From Sinorhizobium sp. 8-89 (lineage in GTDB: Bacteria; Pseudomonadota; Alphaproteobacteria; Rhizobiales; Rhizobiaceae), in contig NZ_JASKLR010000031.1 of the NCBI RefSeq assembly GCF_030124325.1, forward strand, positions 1 to 45,596: a stretch of DNA of 45,596 nucleotides. The letters are read 5' to 3'. Every line of letters starts with the position of its first letter. Position 1 is the stretch's first letter. A model generated the notes under the pieces. It saw nothing but the letters and a program-made list of their open reading frames with translations, did not search any database and was not told the origin of the DNA. The position numbers and the translations under genes are program-made. Shown here one piece after another: positions 30,180-38,577 of this stretch.

Positions 30180-31646
30180 TTACTTGCGCTCGGTCGCGAC
30201 CAATCTCGCGACCGAGTCTGCAACGCCCTTGCCATAGGCCGGATCGGCCTTGGCGCAGTTGTCGATATGGCGTTGTTTCACCTCGGCCCTGGCGTCACCC
30301 ATGGCGCGTGCGGTATTGTCGAATAGCACCTGCTGTTGGGCAGGGCTCATCTTTCGGAACAAGTTGCCCGGTTGTTGATAGTGGTCATCGTCGACACGGT
30401 GATCCCAATGTGCGGCCGCGCCGGCAATCTCCAGCGGCGGTTCGTTGAGTTGCGGCTGGTCGGTCCACTCGCCGCGGCTGTTCGGCCAATAGGTCGGCGT
30501 ACCCCCGAGATTGCCGTCCGTGCGCATCGCGCCGTCGCGGTGATAGCTGTGGACCGGGCATTTCGGCGCGTTGACCGGAATGTGGTGATGATTGACGCCG
30601 AGCCTGTAGCGCTGCGCGTCGCCATAAGAAAACAGTCGGGCCTGCAGCATCTTGTCCGGCGAATAGCCGATGCCGGGCACAATGTTTGCCGGCGAGAACG
30701 CAGCCTGTTCCGTCTCGGCAAAGACGTTGTCGGGATTGCGGTTGAGCTCGAAAAATCCGACTTCCATCAATGGAAATTCGCCCTTCGGCCAGACCTTGGT
30801 GAGATCGAAAGGATTGAACGGAAAAGCAGTGGCCTGCTCGTCGGTCATCACTTGAATGAAGAGCGTCCAGCGCGGGAATTCGCCTCTTTCGATGCTCTGG
30901 AACAGATCGCGATGGTGCGATTCCCGATCCTTGCCGACCAGAGTTTCCGTCTCCGCGTCCGTCAGGTTCTGGATGCCTTGCTGGGTAAGGAAGTGAAACT
31001 TGACCCAGGTTCGTTCATTGGTCGCACTGAGGAAGCTGTATGTATGGCTTCCGAAGCCGTGCATGTGGCGGAAGCTTTTCGGAATGCCGCGTTCGCTCAT
31101 CACGATCGTCACCTGGTGCAACGCTTCGGGAAGCAGCGACCAGAAGTCCCGGTTGTTGTCGGCCGAGCGCAGGCCGGTATGCGGATCGCGCTTGATGGCA
31201 TGATTGAGATCGGGGAAACGCAGCGCATCGCGGAAGAAGAAGACCGGCGTGTTGTTGCCGACGACGTCCCAATTGCCCTCTTCCGTGTCGAATTTCAGGG
31301 CAAAGCCGCGGATATCGCGTTCGGCGTCGGCCGCGCCGCGTTCGCCAGCAACGGTCGAGAAGCGGGCGTACATCGGCGTCCGCTTGCCGATCTGAGAGAA
31401 GATCCTCGCCTTTGCGTAGCGAGTGATGTCGCGCGTGACGGTAAACGTGCCGTGGGCGCCCGCGCCCTTGGCGTGCATGCGCCGTTCCGGAATGACTTCT
31501 CTGGAGAAGTGAGCGAGCTTTTCGATCAGCCAGACATCCTGCAAGAGAGCGGGGCCGCGAGGTCCGGCAGTCTGGATGTTGATGTTATCGCTGACAGGCG
31601 CGCCCGAAGCGTGGGTCAGCGGCGGCCTCTTGATTTCATCGGTCAT
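30180..31646 (-). CDS. katA: Monofunctional haem catalase (small-subunit type)
   Basis: The enzyme breaks hydrogen peroxide down to water and oxygen. The 488-residue length is that of clade 3 small-subunit catalases. The catalytic His58 is in [12 protein letters not shown] and Asn131 in [13 protein letters not shown]; the haem-ligand Tyr is in [14 protein letters not shown]. The frame is open 29 codons upstream, but the ATG at 31646, after GGGGGGAG, gives the usual [16 protein letters not shown] N-terminus with TxxxGAPVSDN. It could correspond to katA of rhizobia, but on this replicon the exact orthologue is uncertain. A degraded LysR regulator fragment lies directly upstream on the other strand. 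Confidence 0.9.
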   Translation of the reverse strand: MTDEIKRPPLTHASGAPVSDNINIQTAGPRGPALLQDVWLIEKLAHFSREVIPERRMHAKGAGAHGTFTVTRDITRYAKARIFSQIGKRTPMYARFSTVAGERGAADAERDIRGFALKFDTEEGNWDVVGNNTPVFFFRDALRFPDLNHAIKRDPHTGLRSADNNRDFWSLLPEALHQVTIVMSERGIPKSFRHMHGFGSHTYSFLSATNERTWVKFHFLTQQGIQNLTDAETETLVGKDRESHHRDLFQSIERGEFPRWTLFIQVMTDEQATAFPFNPFDLTKVWPKGEFPLMEVGFFELNRNPDNVFAETEQAAFSPANIVPGIGYSPDKMLQARLFSYGDAQRYRLGVNHHHIPVNAPKCPVHSYHRDGAMRTDGNLGGTPTYWPNSRGEWTDQPQLNEPPLEIAGAAAHWDHRVDDDHYQQPGNLFRKMSPAQQQVLFDNTARAMGDARAEVKQRHIDNCAKADPAYGKGVADSVARLVATERK

Positions 31647-31665
31647 ATGCAACTCCCCCCGTGAC

Positions 31666-32073
31666 ACCCTGACGCTTGTCCGAGCATCGGAAACGGTTGA
31701 ATTGCCTGTTCGTCCGGTCTTGAGGACCAACAATGCTCAGGTGATCACCAACACACTTCTCAGCGGCAAAGTCGCAGGCCCCGTCCAGCACCTTCTGATT
31801 TCGGATGAACTGAAGAACGGTCGCTTGGTTCGAGTTCTCCCGGAATATGAAGTTCGATCGGCTGATATTTTCATGGCCTATCCGTCGGTAAAATTCATGC
31901 GACCGGCGGTGCGGGCCTTTGCGGACTTTGTTGTTCCGGCGATCAAGGCGGTGGATGGCGTCGATGTGATCGGCTACTCGAGTTCGCAAAATACCGTCAC
32001 TCCGCATTTGCATTCCGACGAACCACGAGGACGCGCCGCAATTGGCTGCGACAGCCAACGAACACCGGCGTAA
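31666..32073 (+). pseudogene. C-terminal remnant of a LysR-type regulator
   Basis: From about 31666 the plus-strand frame reads as the end of a LysR effector-binding domain: [17 protein letters not shown], then VQHLLISDELKNGRLVRVLPEY, then FMAYPSVKFMRPAVRAFADFVV. The family order is preserved, including the late LVRVLP and YPS...RAFxDF motifs. About 200 residues, with the helix-turn-helix and first half of the sensor domain, are missing, and the frame runs out through the catalase start region. It is therefore a gene remnant. It overlaps what should be the catalase promoter, so the catalase may once have had a divergent LysR (OxyR-like arrangement) regulator, or the promoter may have come with an insertion or deletion. 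Confidence 0.7.
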
Positions 32074-32134
32074 GCGCGCAGCCTGCGGGCCGTTCCGCCC
32101 GGTTGGATCGCGCGCGTAACCCGGCACCGTCTGA

Positions 32135-33208
32135 TTATTGGCTTTCCCTGTTGTGCTCGCGCCAAATATCCAGCAGCAGCAGCATAACCGTGAAGATAAC
32201 TGGCCCGATGACGACGCCCGCTGGACCGAATACGATGATGCCGCCGATCATGCCGATGAAGGCCACCACTGTATGCAGCTTCAGGCGGTCTCCGACGAGG
32301 ATCGGATAAAGCAGATTGTCCACCGTCGCGACGACGCCTGCACCCCACGCCAAAAGGACCAGCGCCTTCTCCCATTCGCCGCTCAGGGCGAGAGACAGCG
32401 CGGCCGGGACCCAGACTACGAAGGCGCCGAGAACCGGCATTATCGCGAGCAGGCCCATTATCATGCCCCAGACCAGCGGCGACGGCAGGCCAAGAAGCCA
32501 AAAAATAAGACCACCCAACGTGCCCTGCACGGCAGCGACGGCAAAGGTTCCGAAGATGACGGCGTGGACGGTGCTGCTCACGCGAACGAACAACCTGTTC
32601 ATCTCTTCGGGCGCAAGCGGCGAGAAATTCTTGAGCATGGCCAGCGCTTCGTGTCCGTCGCGCAGCAAATAAAACAGAAAATAGAAAGTCAGGACGATAT
32701 TGATGATCTGGGCCACCGAGCCGCGCACGAACAGTGCGCTGTAATTGGTGAGCAAAGTCGCGGCGTTGCCAGCAAGGCCGGCGAGATCGAGTTGCGTCTC
32801 CATCCATAGGAGAACGGGCGCGATCCGCGGATAACTGGCAAGCGCCTCGCGCCAGTTGCCGGACCTCAGGGCGTCGGCGACGATCTGCGCACCCCTCGCC
32901 GCCTCATTCACCAGCCGTTCCGCCACGAAAGTAATGGGTACGACAACGATAAAAGCGGCGACTACCACGGTCATCGCAGCGGCGAGTCCCGGATAGCGGA
33001 GATCCTTCAGGATACGCCGGTGAAGCGGATGGAACATGATTGCGAGGACCAGCCCCCAAGTCAGGGCCGGCAAAAAGGGGACCGCAAGCAGATAACAAAC
33101 GACTGCTCCCACCGCGAACGCGACCAGGAGCGCGACCGCTCGCGAACGCCGCGTCGTCAGCAACCGATCCGGAGCTATCGTTGCCTGCACCGAAACATTC
33201 TTCGCCAT
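32135..33208 (-). CDS. AI-2E / PerM family membrane transporter
   Basis: A 357-residue integral membrane protein of the UPF0118 (AI-2E exporter-like) family. Hydrophobic segments are near residues 27-60, 75-95 (VVVAAFIVVVPITFV) and several more in the second half, where the family marks GLPSPLVWGMIMGLLAIMPVLGAF and LVGDRLKLHTVVAFIGMIGGI-like residues (VAFIGMIGGIIVFGPAGVVIGP) occur. Members transport diverse substrates (autoinducer-2, sodium-proton exchange); the substrate is unknown here. It is a single gene on the minus strand. The C-terminus is cytoplasmic and polar. Confidence 0.85.
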   Translation of the reverse strand: MAKNVSVQATIAPDRLLTTRRSRAVALLVAFAVGAVVCYLLAVPFLPALTWGLVLAIMFHPLHRRILKDLRYPGLAAAMTVVVAAFIVVVPITFVAERLVNEAARGAQIVADALRSGNWREALASYPRIAPVLLWMETQLDLAGLAGNAATLLTNYSALFVRGSVAQIINIVLTFYFLFYLLRDGHEALAMLKNFSPLAPEEMNRLFVRVSSTVHAVIFGTFAVAAVQGTLGGLIFWLLGLPSPLVWGMIMGLLAIMPVLGAFVVWVPAALSLALSGEWEKALVLLAWGAGVVATVDNLLYPILVGDRLKLHTVVAFIGMIGGIIVFGPAGVVIGPVIFTVMLLLLDIWREHNRESQ

Positions 33209-33381
33209 CGCGTGAGACCGCTCCGTTTCCGGCAGTTTGGTGCCATGGCAACGGACTTGTCAAAATATTCCTGCGTAGTGCTCGGCACCCGCGCTCACTG
33301 CGACCTGGCCGGTTGGCGGACCTGCGTCGCGCTGCAAGCTCGCCATGGCCCAATCCGCGTCGCTCGTCGGGCGAGCCCCGT

Positions 33382-33801
33382 TTATTGGACCAACTGAACC
33401 ACCGTACGGGTCCTCAGGTGAGCGATTACGCGCTTCTGATTGACGACGGCATAAGCATACCGCTTGTCCTCGGGAACGGGGGTCAGAAGAACCGTTTCAG
33501 GCACCGGCTTGCCGACCACTATCTCTTCTTTAAGGACCAGCGGACTTGGCGGAAGCGGCTGGGCCTCAACATACTCTATGACCTTTGGCGGCGGTGGATC
33601 TATTGCCGCGCCGACCATCGCTCCCGCGACTCCTCCAACGGCGGCACCTATCGGCCCTGCAACGACCGCGCCGGCGGCGGCTCCGCCAGCGGCGCCGGTC
33701 ACGGTGGTATTTTCAGATGTGTCGTGCGCTGCGACGGGAACAGCAATCGAACCTAGTCCGAGACTCAGGGCGATGGCACTCTTGATGATGACACCTTTCA
33801 T
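33382..33801 (-). CDS. DUF1236-like envelope protein with glycine zipper
   Basis: A 139-residue protein with a signal peptide (MKGVIIKSAIALSLGLGSIAVPVAAH, cleavage near VAA|HD), a Gly/Ala-rich segment with GxxxG spacing (about 35-70: GAAGGAAAGAVVAGPIGAAVGG in part), a proline-rich linker and a C-terminal DUF1236-type domain (YAYAVVNQKRVIAHLRTRTVVQLVQ in part: VNQKRVIAHLRTRTVV). The ATG at 33801 follows GGAGG at 8 bases; the frame is open a little further upstream without a signal peptide. Small proteins of this kind are common in rhizobia, of unknown function, and often stress-induced. A candidate EcfG promoter lies just upstream. Confidence 0.8.
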   Translation of the reverse strand: MKGVIIKSAIALSLGLGSIAVPVAAHDTSENTTVTGAAGGAAAGAVVAGPIGAAVGGVAGAMVGAAIDPPPPKVIEYVEAQPLPPSPLVLKEEIVVGKPVPETVLLTPVPEDKRYAYAVVNQKRVIAHLRTRTVVQLVQ

Positions 33802-33837
33802 CAGAGGTCCTCCAGTTATGCATCCCTTCCACAAAAC

Positions 33838-33863
33838 AACCCGTTGCGTTGAAGAGATGTTCC
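33838..33863 (-). promoter_or_regulatory. Candidate EcfG (RpoE2-type) promoter of the DUF1236 gene
   Basis: On the minus strand GGAAC (33863-33859), a 17-base spacer and GGTT (33841-33838), close to the general-stress consensus GGAAC-N16/17-CGTT. The start codon is 37 bases further on, leaving room for a short leader with the GGAGG site. Confidence 0.6.
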
Positions 33864-34102
33864 AGCGCTCCTCGCCGAAGACAGCCAAAAAAGCGGGGTA
33901 TCAGACCTTAGTCCGATGCGGCACAGCCAGAGGTCCTAGGCCCGTTGCGGAATGTTCCTCCCGGCGCATATTGCTGTAGTTGAGCGCCTGCGGCGGGTTA
34001 CCCCCAACGCCGCAGCGGGCGCGCGCGAGGGTCCCAGAGCAACGCCCCAATAGTCCCTTCTGCCCTGTTCTGGGACCTTCATCTCTGCTTCGTCAAAAAT
34101 GC
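33864..34102. other. Intergenic region between the DUF1236 gene and the small peptide
   Basis: Non-coding between two divergent stress-type promoters. CGCCTGCGGCGGG-TTACCCC and the following CAACGCCGCAGCGGGCG can form a GC-rich stem (about 33986-34022). Apart from that nothing is recognised. Confidence 0.35.
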
Positions 34103-34127
34103 GGAACCCGGGAGCGCCGACGAGGTT
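34103..34127 (+). promoter_or_regulatory. Candidate EcfG (RpoE2-type) promoter of the 28-aa peptide
   Basis: GGAAC (34103-34107), a 16-base spacer and GGTT (34124-34127). A start of transcription near 34134 would leave a leader of about 17 bases, just enough for the GGAGG ribosome site at 34139-34143. Confidence 0.58.
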
Positions 34128-34150
34128 TGATCGTCGGCGGAGGTTGCCGC

Positions 34151-34237
34151 ATGCGCGAGATTTGCGTTCTCAGCTTCATGGTGCTGATCGTAGTGCTCAC
34201 GGTATTCGTGTTCGCGATGCTCTCCCCGTCGGGTTGA
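34151..34237 (+). CDS. 28-residue single-helix membrane peptide
   Basis: The peptide is MREICVLSF, then the hydrophobic run MVLIVVLTVFVFAML, then SPSG: a one-helix membrane miniprotein. The ATG has GGAGG 7 bases upstream and a candidate general-stress promoter ends about 24 bases upstream. The same frame is open further upstream without a good start. No homologue is recognised. Promoter, ribosome site, membrane helix and stop all fit within 135 bases, which makes it likelier than a chance frame, but expression is not shown. Confidence 0.55.
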   Translation: MREICVLSFMVLIVVLTVFVFAMLSPSG

Positions 34238-34301
34238 CCGATCGGCGAAATTTCAGGCGGCGCGGTCTGCTCATCCACACGGCCCATCATCGAGCCGATC
34301 C

Positions 34302-35069
34302 TCAGCGCGCACCCATCCGCAAGGCGCCGTCGAGGCGGATGACCTCGCCGTTCAGCATGTCGTTCTCGCAGATATGCCGCACCAGCGCGGCATATTCCGC
34401 CGGGCGGCCGAGGCGTGGCGGGAACGGCACGCTCTTGCCGAGCGAGTCCTGCACTTCCTGCGGCATGCCGGCCATCATAGGCGTTTCAAAAATGCCCGGC
34501 GCGATCGAGACGACGCGGATGCCGAAGCGTGCGAGTTCGCGCGCGATCGGCAGCGTCATCGCCACGACGCCGCCCTTCGATGCCGAATAGGCGGCCTGGC
34601 CAATCTGCCCGTCGAATGCGGCAACCGAGGCCGTGTTGATGATGACGCCGCGGGCGCCGTCGCGATCCGGCTCTTCCTTCGCGATTGCCGCGGCGGCGAG
34701 GCGGATCATGTTGAAGGTACCGATGAGATTGATGCCGATCGCCCGGGTGAAGCTTTCGAGCCGATGCGGCCCGTCGCGCCCGAGCACCTTTTCGCCAGGC
34801 GCAATGCCGGCGCAGTTCACCAGCCCGTGGAGATGTCCGAAGCTCTCAAGGGCCACAGCGACGGCCGCCTCGCCCTCCGCTTCGCTTGTCACGTCGGTCG
34901 GCGCAAAACGCGCGTTCTCGCCAAGCTCGGCCGCCATCGCGGAGCCCGCGTCGACATTGACATCGGCAATGACGACGGAGGCGCCATCGGCGACAAGGGC
35001 GCGTGCGACGGCCGCCCCGAGACCCGATCCGCCCCCGGTCACCAGAAAGACCTTGTCCCGGATCAGCAT
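34302..35069 (-). CDS. Short-chain dehydrogenase/reductase (3-hydroxyacyl-CoA dehydrogenase-like)
   Basis: A 255-residue classical SDR. The NAD-binding motif is TGGGSGLG at 11-18 with Asp at 36 (VVIADVN) favouring NAD over NADP. The catalytic set is Asn114, Ser148 ([10 protein letters not shown]), Tyr161 and Lys165 (YSASK). The sequence [19 protein letters not shown] and the C-terminal [35 protein letters not shown] resemble the type II 3-hydroxyacyl-CoA dehydrogenase (HSD10) group. The same strand as the sugar operon to its right but separated from it by 228 bases containing a dispersed repeat, so it is probably a separate unit. Confidence 0.85.
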   Translation of the reverse strand: MLIRDKVFLVTGGGSGLGAAVARALVADGASVVIADVNVDAGSAMAAELGENARFAPTDVTSEAEGEAAVAVALESFGHLHGLVNCAGIAPGEKVLGRDGPHRLESFTRAIGINLIGTFNMIRLAAAAIAKEEPDRDGARGVIINTASVAAFDGQIGQAAYSASKGGVVAMTLPIARELARFGIRVVSIAPGIFETPMMAGMPQEVQDSLGKSVPFPPRLGRPAEYAALVRHICENDMLNGEVIRLDGALRMGAR

Positions 35070-35152
35070 GGCCGCGCTCCTTTAAGCCGTGGGCCCGATT
35101 TCTCCTGCATCGTCTCATCCTCCCGTCTCGCGCTGCGCTGCGAATCCTACTG

Positions 35153-35248
35153 TTTCCTTAAATCGGAGCTGATTTAAGGACAAGAACATGGAGCAATTCA
35201 AAGGGCGACAGTGTCCTTTGCGTGTCTGATAAGACGCACGGCGCTGTA
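35153..35248 (-). repeat. Dispersed two-palindrome intergenic element, copy B (RIME-like)
   Basis: In reverse orientation to copy A. CCTTAAATC-GGAGCT-GATTTAAGG (35156-35179) is the first palindrome; the spacer ACATGGAGCAATTCAAAG is shared with copy A in reverse; then GACAGTG...GCGTGTCT-GATA-AGACGCAC...GCGCTGTA. It fills most of the gap between the SDR gene and the Gfo/Idh gene. Confidence 0.75.
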
Positions 35249-35297
35249 GGGGGACTACCACTGGACGTGCCGTCGGAGGACCGGGGGGAGCGGACCG

Positions 35298-36542
35298 TCA
35301 CGCTCCGGTTCGCGCCACGATCGGCACGTAATCTTCCAGTTCCGGCGCAGGAAACTTGAGCGTCGCGCCGATCTCCGCCGAGCGATAGAGCCCCATCAGG
35401 ATCTCCACCACGGCGAGGCCGTCCTCGAAGGTCTCGATCGGCTTTTGCCGCTTGCGGAAGCATTCGACCATGTGCCGGTTTTCATCCGTGTAGCCGTAGA
35501 CGCCGGCCTCGTCCTCCAACACCGGCATCAGCCCCTGCTCGGCATTCTGCTTCTCGACCAGATCTTCGCCCTCAGAGCCACTCACGGCGCGTGACATGAA
35601 GATCTTCAAGCCAGTGCCGAGCGAGTTGTATTCCAGCGCGTATTCCGGGCCGAGAAGCTCAAGCTGGATGCGTAAGCCGGCGCCGACATAGGCCCAGGAT
35701 GTCGTCGCCTCGATCATCAACTCGTTGCCGTCCTCATCTTCGAGCGTGACCGTCGCCCGCGCGAAATCCTCGGACGGGCGGTTGCGATAGTCGACGTCCT
35801 TGCCGAACCGCTCACGCAACTGATCCGCATAGTTTGGGCGGGTCCATTTCAGGTTTGCGACCGTGCCGTTGACCGCCTTGACCTTGAGTGAACCGCGCGG
35901 CGCGCCGGGCGCAGTCAGGAGATGACGCGCCACCTCGACGCTGTGGCACATCATGTCGGAGAGCACCCCGCCGCCCTGTTTGTCCCCCTGCCAGAACCAT
36001 GGCTCGTGCGGGCCGGAATGTTCTTCCGCGGCGCGTGCGAGATAAGGTCTGCCAGTGGTGGAGGCTGCACGGCGCCAGATGATCTCCTTGCCGCGCAGAA
36101 CCGGTGTGCAGAAAACCTGATTTTCCAGATAGCCGTGGTTGAGACCGGCGTCCTCGGCAAGCCGCAGCATTTCGCGGGCTTCTGCAACCGTGCGTGCCAG
36201 CGGTTTTTCGCAGGCGACGGCAAAGACCTTGCTGCGCTCCGCCGTGACCGCCGCGTGGAGTGCCCGCATCACGTCGAGCCGCGTGTAGTTCGGCGAAAGG
36301 ATCCAGATTGCGTCGATGTCCTCGGCGCAGAGCAGCGAGTCGAGGCTTTCATGCGTGCGGCACTTGCCAAGCCCGAGCATCTCGACTTCCTTTGCCAGGC
36401 GCGCGCGATTTTCCGCGCTGCGGCTATAGACGCCCGTGACCTCCACATTGCGGACTCCGATCATCGACTTCAGGTGAAAATGGGCGATGAAGCCGGTTCC
36501 GACGAATCCCACCCGCAGCGTCTGCCTTGGCAGCTCAGTCAT
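35298..36542 (-). CDS. Gfo/Idh/MocA-family NAD(P)-dependent oxidoreductase
   Basis: A 414-residue sugar or inositol dehydrogenase-like enzyme. The Rossmann motif is VGFVGTGFIAHFH at 11-23 and the family EKP motif is at 112-114 (ACEKPLAR). The middle reads LENQVFCTPVLRGKE and GGGVLSDMMCHSVEVARHLL (Asp and His of the catalytic region, GGxxxDxxxH). The C-terminal domain ends with an unusual but complete tail. It lies 62 bases downstream of the LacI gene in the same direction and is probably the last gene of the ribose-type ABC operon, acting on the imported sugar. The substrate cannot be told from sequence. Confidence 0.85.
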   Translation of the reverse strand: MTELPRQTLRVGFVGTGFIAHFHLKSMIGVRNVEVTGVYSRSAENRARLAKEVEMLGLGKCRTHESLDSLLCAEDIDAIWILSPNYTRLDVMRALHAAVTAERSKVFAVACEKPLARTVAEAREMLRLAEDAGLNHGYLENQVFCTPVLRGKEIIWRRAASTTGRPYLARAAEEHSGPHEPWFWQGDKQGGGVLSDMMCHSVEVARHLLTAPGAPRGSLKVKAVNGTVANLKWTRPNYADQLRERFGKDVDYRNRPSEDFARATVTLEDEDGNELMIEATTSWAYVGAGLRIQLELLGPEYALEYNSLGTGLKIFMSRAVSGSEGEDLVEKQNAEQGLMPVLEDEAGVYGYTDENRHMVECFRKRQKPIETFEDGLAVVEILMGLYRSAEIGATLKFPAPELEDYVPIVARTGA

Positions 36543-36604
36543 TCTCTCCTCCCGAATGTATTTTGCGGAACCGGATGCGACGCATCACAGTTCGCGCGTG
36601 TTTG

Positions 36605-37624
36605 TCATCCCTGCGGCGGAGCCGTGCTGCCCCGGATGTGCAAGACCGTTGGCAGGATGATCGGCTCGTCGCAATCGATATCGGCGCCGGACAGGATCTT
36701 AAGAAGCAGTTCCATGGCGGCGTGTCCGATCTCGGCGCGTGGCTGGCTGACCGTCGTCAGCGGCGGATAGAACGCCTTGCTCAGGTAAAGATCGTCGAAA
36801 CCGACGACCGACACGTCGCCCGGCACGTCGCGCCCCATGCGCCGCAGTTCGTACGCAGCCCCATAGGCCATCTCGTCATTGGCGACGAAAAGCGCGGTCG
36901 GCGGCTCCGGCAGGGTGAAAAGCGCGCGGCAGCACTCCTGCCCGCTTTCGAGCAGGTAGTCACCGCGGACCTCGTAAGCATCCGGGACATCGAGCCCGGC
37001 GTCGCGCATGGCCTGGCGGTAGCCTTCGCGACGGTGAAGGCTCATCAGTTCCGGCACTGGCCCACTGATATGGGCGATGCGCCGATGACCGAGGGAGATG
37101 AGGTGCTCCACCGCTTCACGCGCGGCGCCGGCATTGTCCACCTGCACATGCGGCAGGCCAGCGCCCTCGATGATTTCAAGCGCCACGACGACCGGCACTC
37201 GGGTCGGGGCACCGCTCCAGTTTCCGCCGGCCGGCGGCAGCTTGCCGGTCATCAGGATCATGCCGTCGGCATGGCCGTCGCGCAGCATGTTGAAATATTC
37301 GGTTTCGCGGGCCGGATCGTTCTCGGTATTGCCCATCAGAACCGAATAGCCGGCTTCGCGAGCCGTCGCCTCCACGCCTTTCAGGATGTCGAGATAGAAA
37401 GGATTGCCGACGTCGCGCACGACCAACAGCACCGACATCGACCTGCGGGTCCTGAGATTGCGGGCGCTGACATTCGGCCGGTAGTTGAGTTCGCGCGCCA
37501 GATCATGGATGCGCTGGCGCGTCTCAGCAGTGACCAGTGTCGAGTCGCTCAGCGCGCGCGACACGGTCGCGACCGATACGCCCGCCCGCTTGGCGATATC
37601 CTTGATCTTCAGCCGCTCTCTCAT
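36605..37624 (-). CDS. LacI-family regulator of the ribose-type sugar operon
   Basis: A 339-residue LacI/GalR regulator: helix-turn-helix KIKDIAKRAGVSVATVSRALSDS at 6-28, hinge ELNYRPNVSARNLRT, then VLLVVRDVGNPFYLDILKG and the sensor domain ending VVGFDDLYLSKAFYPPLTTV. The start ATG overlaps the permease stop (ATGA), so it is co-transcribed with the transporter, giving autoregulation. A perfect LacI-family consensus operator is found in front of the first gene of the operon (42205-42218) and is its likely target. Confidence 0.9.
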   Translation of the reverse strand: MRERLKIKDIAKRAGVSVATVSRALSDSTLVTAETRQRIHDLARELNYRPNVSARNLRTRRSMSVLLVVRDVGNPFYLDILKGVEATAREAGYSVLMGNTENDPARETEYFNMLRDGHADGMILMTGKLPPAGGNWSGAPTRVPVVVALEIIEGAGLPHVQVDNAGAAREAVEHLISLGHRRIAHISGPVPELMSLHRREGYRQAMRDAGLDVPDAYEVRGDYLLESGQECCRALFTLPEPPTALFVANDEMAYGAAYELRRMGRDVPGDVSVVGFDDLYLSKAFYPPLTTVSQPRAEIGHAAMELLLKILSGADIDCDEPIILPTVLHIRGSTAPPQG

Positions 37625-38577
37625 GCACGCATCGCCCGACCCCGACCATAGAACATCATCAGCAGGAGCAGCGTCGCCCCGAACACCATCTGCCGCCCGG
37701 ATTCATCGATGTTCACTGTGGTCAGGATGCTCTGGAGAATGACGAGCAGGATCGCGCCGGCCATGGTGCCGGTATAGCCGCCCTTGCCGCCGGCAAGCGA
37801 CGTGCCGCCGAAGACGACCGCGATGATCGACGAGAGCGTGTACTGCTCGCCGACATTGGCGAAGGACGAGCCGGAGTAGCCGAGCAGGCACATGCCGGCG
37901 ATCGCCGCGAACATGCCTGAGATCATGAAGAGTGCGATGCGCATCAGCCGGACCGGAACACCCGCCATGTAGGCCGCATGCTCGTTCGAGCCGATGGCAT
38001 AGATGCGGTGTCCGAAAACCGTGCGGTGGAGCATGAAGGCCATGAGCACGCCGATTGCGATCCACAGCCAGATGATGCCCGGAATGCCGAAGAAGAACGG
38101 CTGCGTGACGAAGCCCGAAAGGCCCGGCGCGGCGCGACCCGAGGGAATGCCCATGCGGATGACGACCAGCAGACCCTGGAGAACACCAAGCATGCCGAGC
38201 GTCATCACGAGGGGCGGGATGCGCAGGAGTGTCACGCCCAGCCCGTTGAGAAGACCGAAGAAGGCGCCGGCAGCGAGGCAGGCGAGGATAGCCGGCACAA
38301 TACCCCCGTCGGCCCCGTTCATGACGTTGCCCGCAATGATCGCCGAAAGCGAAACGACGCCGCCGACCGAAAGGTCGATACCCTCGCGGCCGCCGAGAAT
38401 GACGACATTCTGGCCGGCCGCGACGATGCCGAGCAGTGAGGCGACGATCAGCAGCCGCAGAACCTGTCCACCGGAGGCAAAGCCCGGCGACAGCATCTCG
38501 CCGAGGTAAAGTAGAGCCGCGATCAGCACCAGCGCGATGATGAGCGGCTCACGCACGAAGGTGAGGATCCGGGTCAT
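37621..38577 (-). CDS. Sugar ABC transporter permease (RbsC type, second)
   Basis: A 318-residue permease of the BPD_transp_2 (ribose/xylose) class with about 8-10 helices, e.g. EPLIIALVLIAALLYLGEML and LRLLIVASLLGIVAAGQNVVIL. The family segment GGREGIDLSVGGVVSLSAI and the late GGTSLAGGKGGYTGTMAGAILL are clear. The ATG at 38577 overlaps the previous permease stop (ATGA); the frame is open further upstream inside that gene. Two different permeases imply a heterodimeric channel. Confidence 0.9.
   Translation of the reverse strand: MTRILTFVREPLIIALVLIAALLYLGEMLSPGFASGGQVLRLLIVASLLGIVAAGQNVVILGGREGIDLSVGGVVSLSAIIAGNVMNGADGGIVPAILACLAAGAFFGLLNGLGVTLLRIPPLVMTLGMLGVLQGLLVVIRMGIPSGRAAPGLSGFVTQPFFFGIPGIIWLWIAIGVLMAFMLHRTVFGHRIYAIGSNEHAAYMAGVPVRLMRIALFMISGMFAAIAGMCLLGYSGSSFANVGEQYTLSSIIAVVFGGTSLAGGKGGYTGTMAGAILLVILQSILTTVNIDESGRQMVFGATLLLLMMFYGRGRAMRA

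Noticed and set aside
30336..31664. A 442-codon open frame on the plus strand opposite the catalase
   Set aside because: Shadow of the catalase gene; no independent start signal.
33980..34150. Extension of the 28-residue peptide to 85 residues from an upstream ATG
   Set aside because: The upstream part is Arg/Pro-rich, lies before the candidate promoter, and has no ribosome site; the ATG at 34151 has one.
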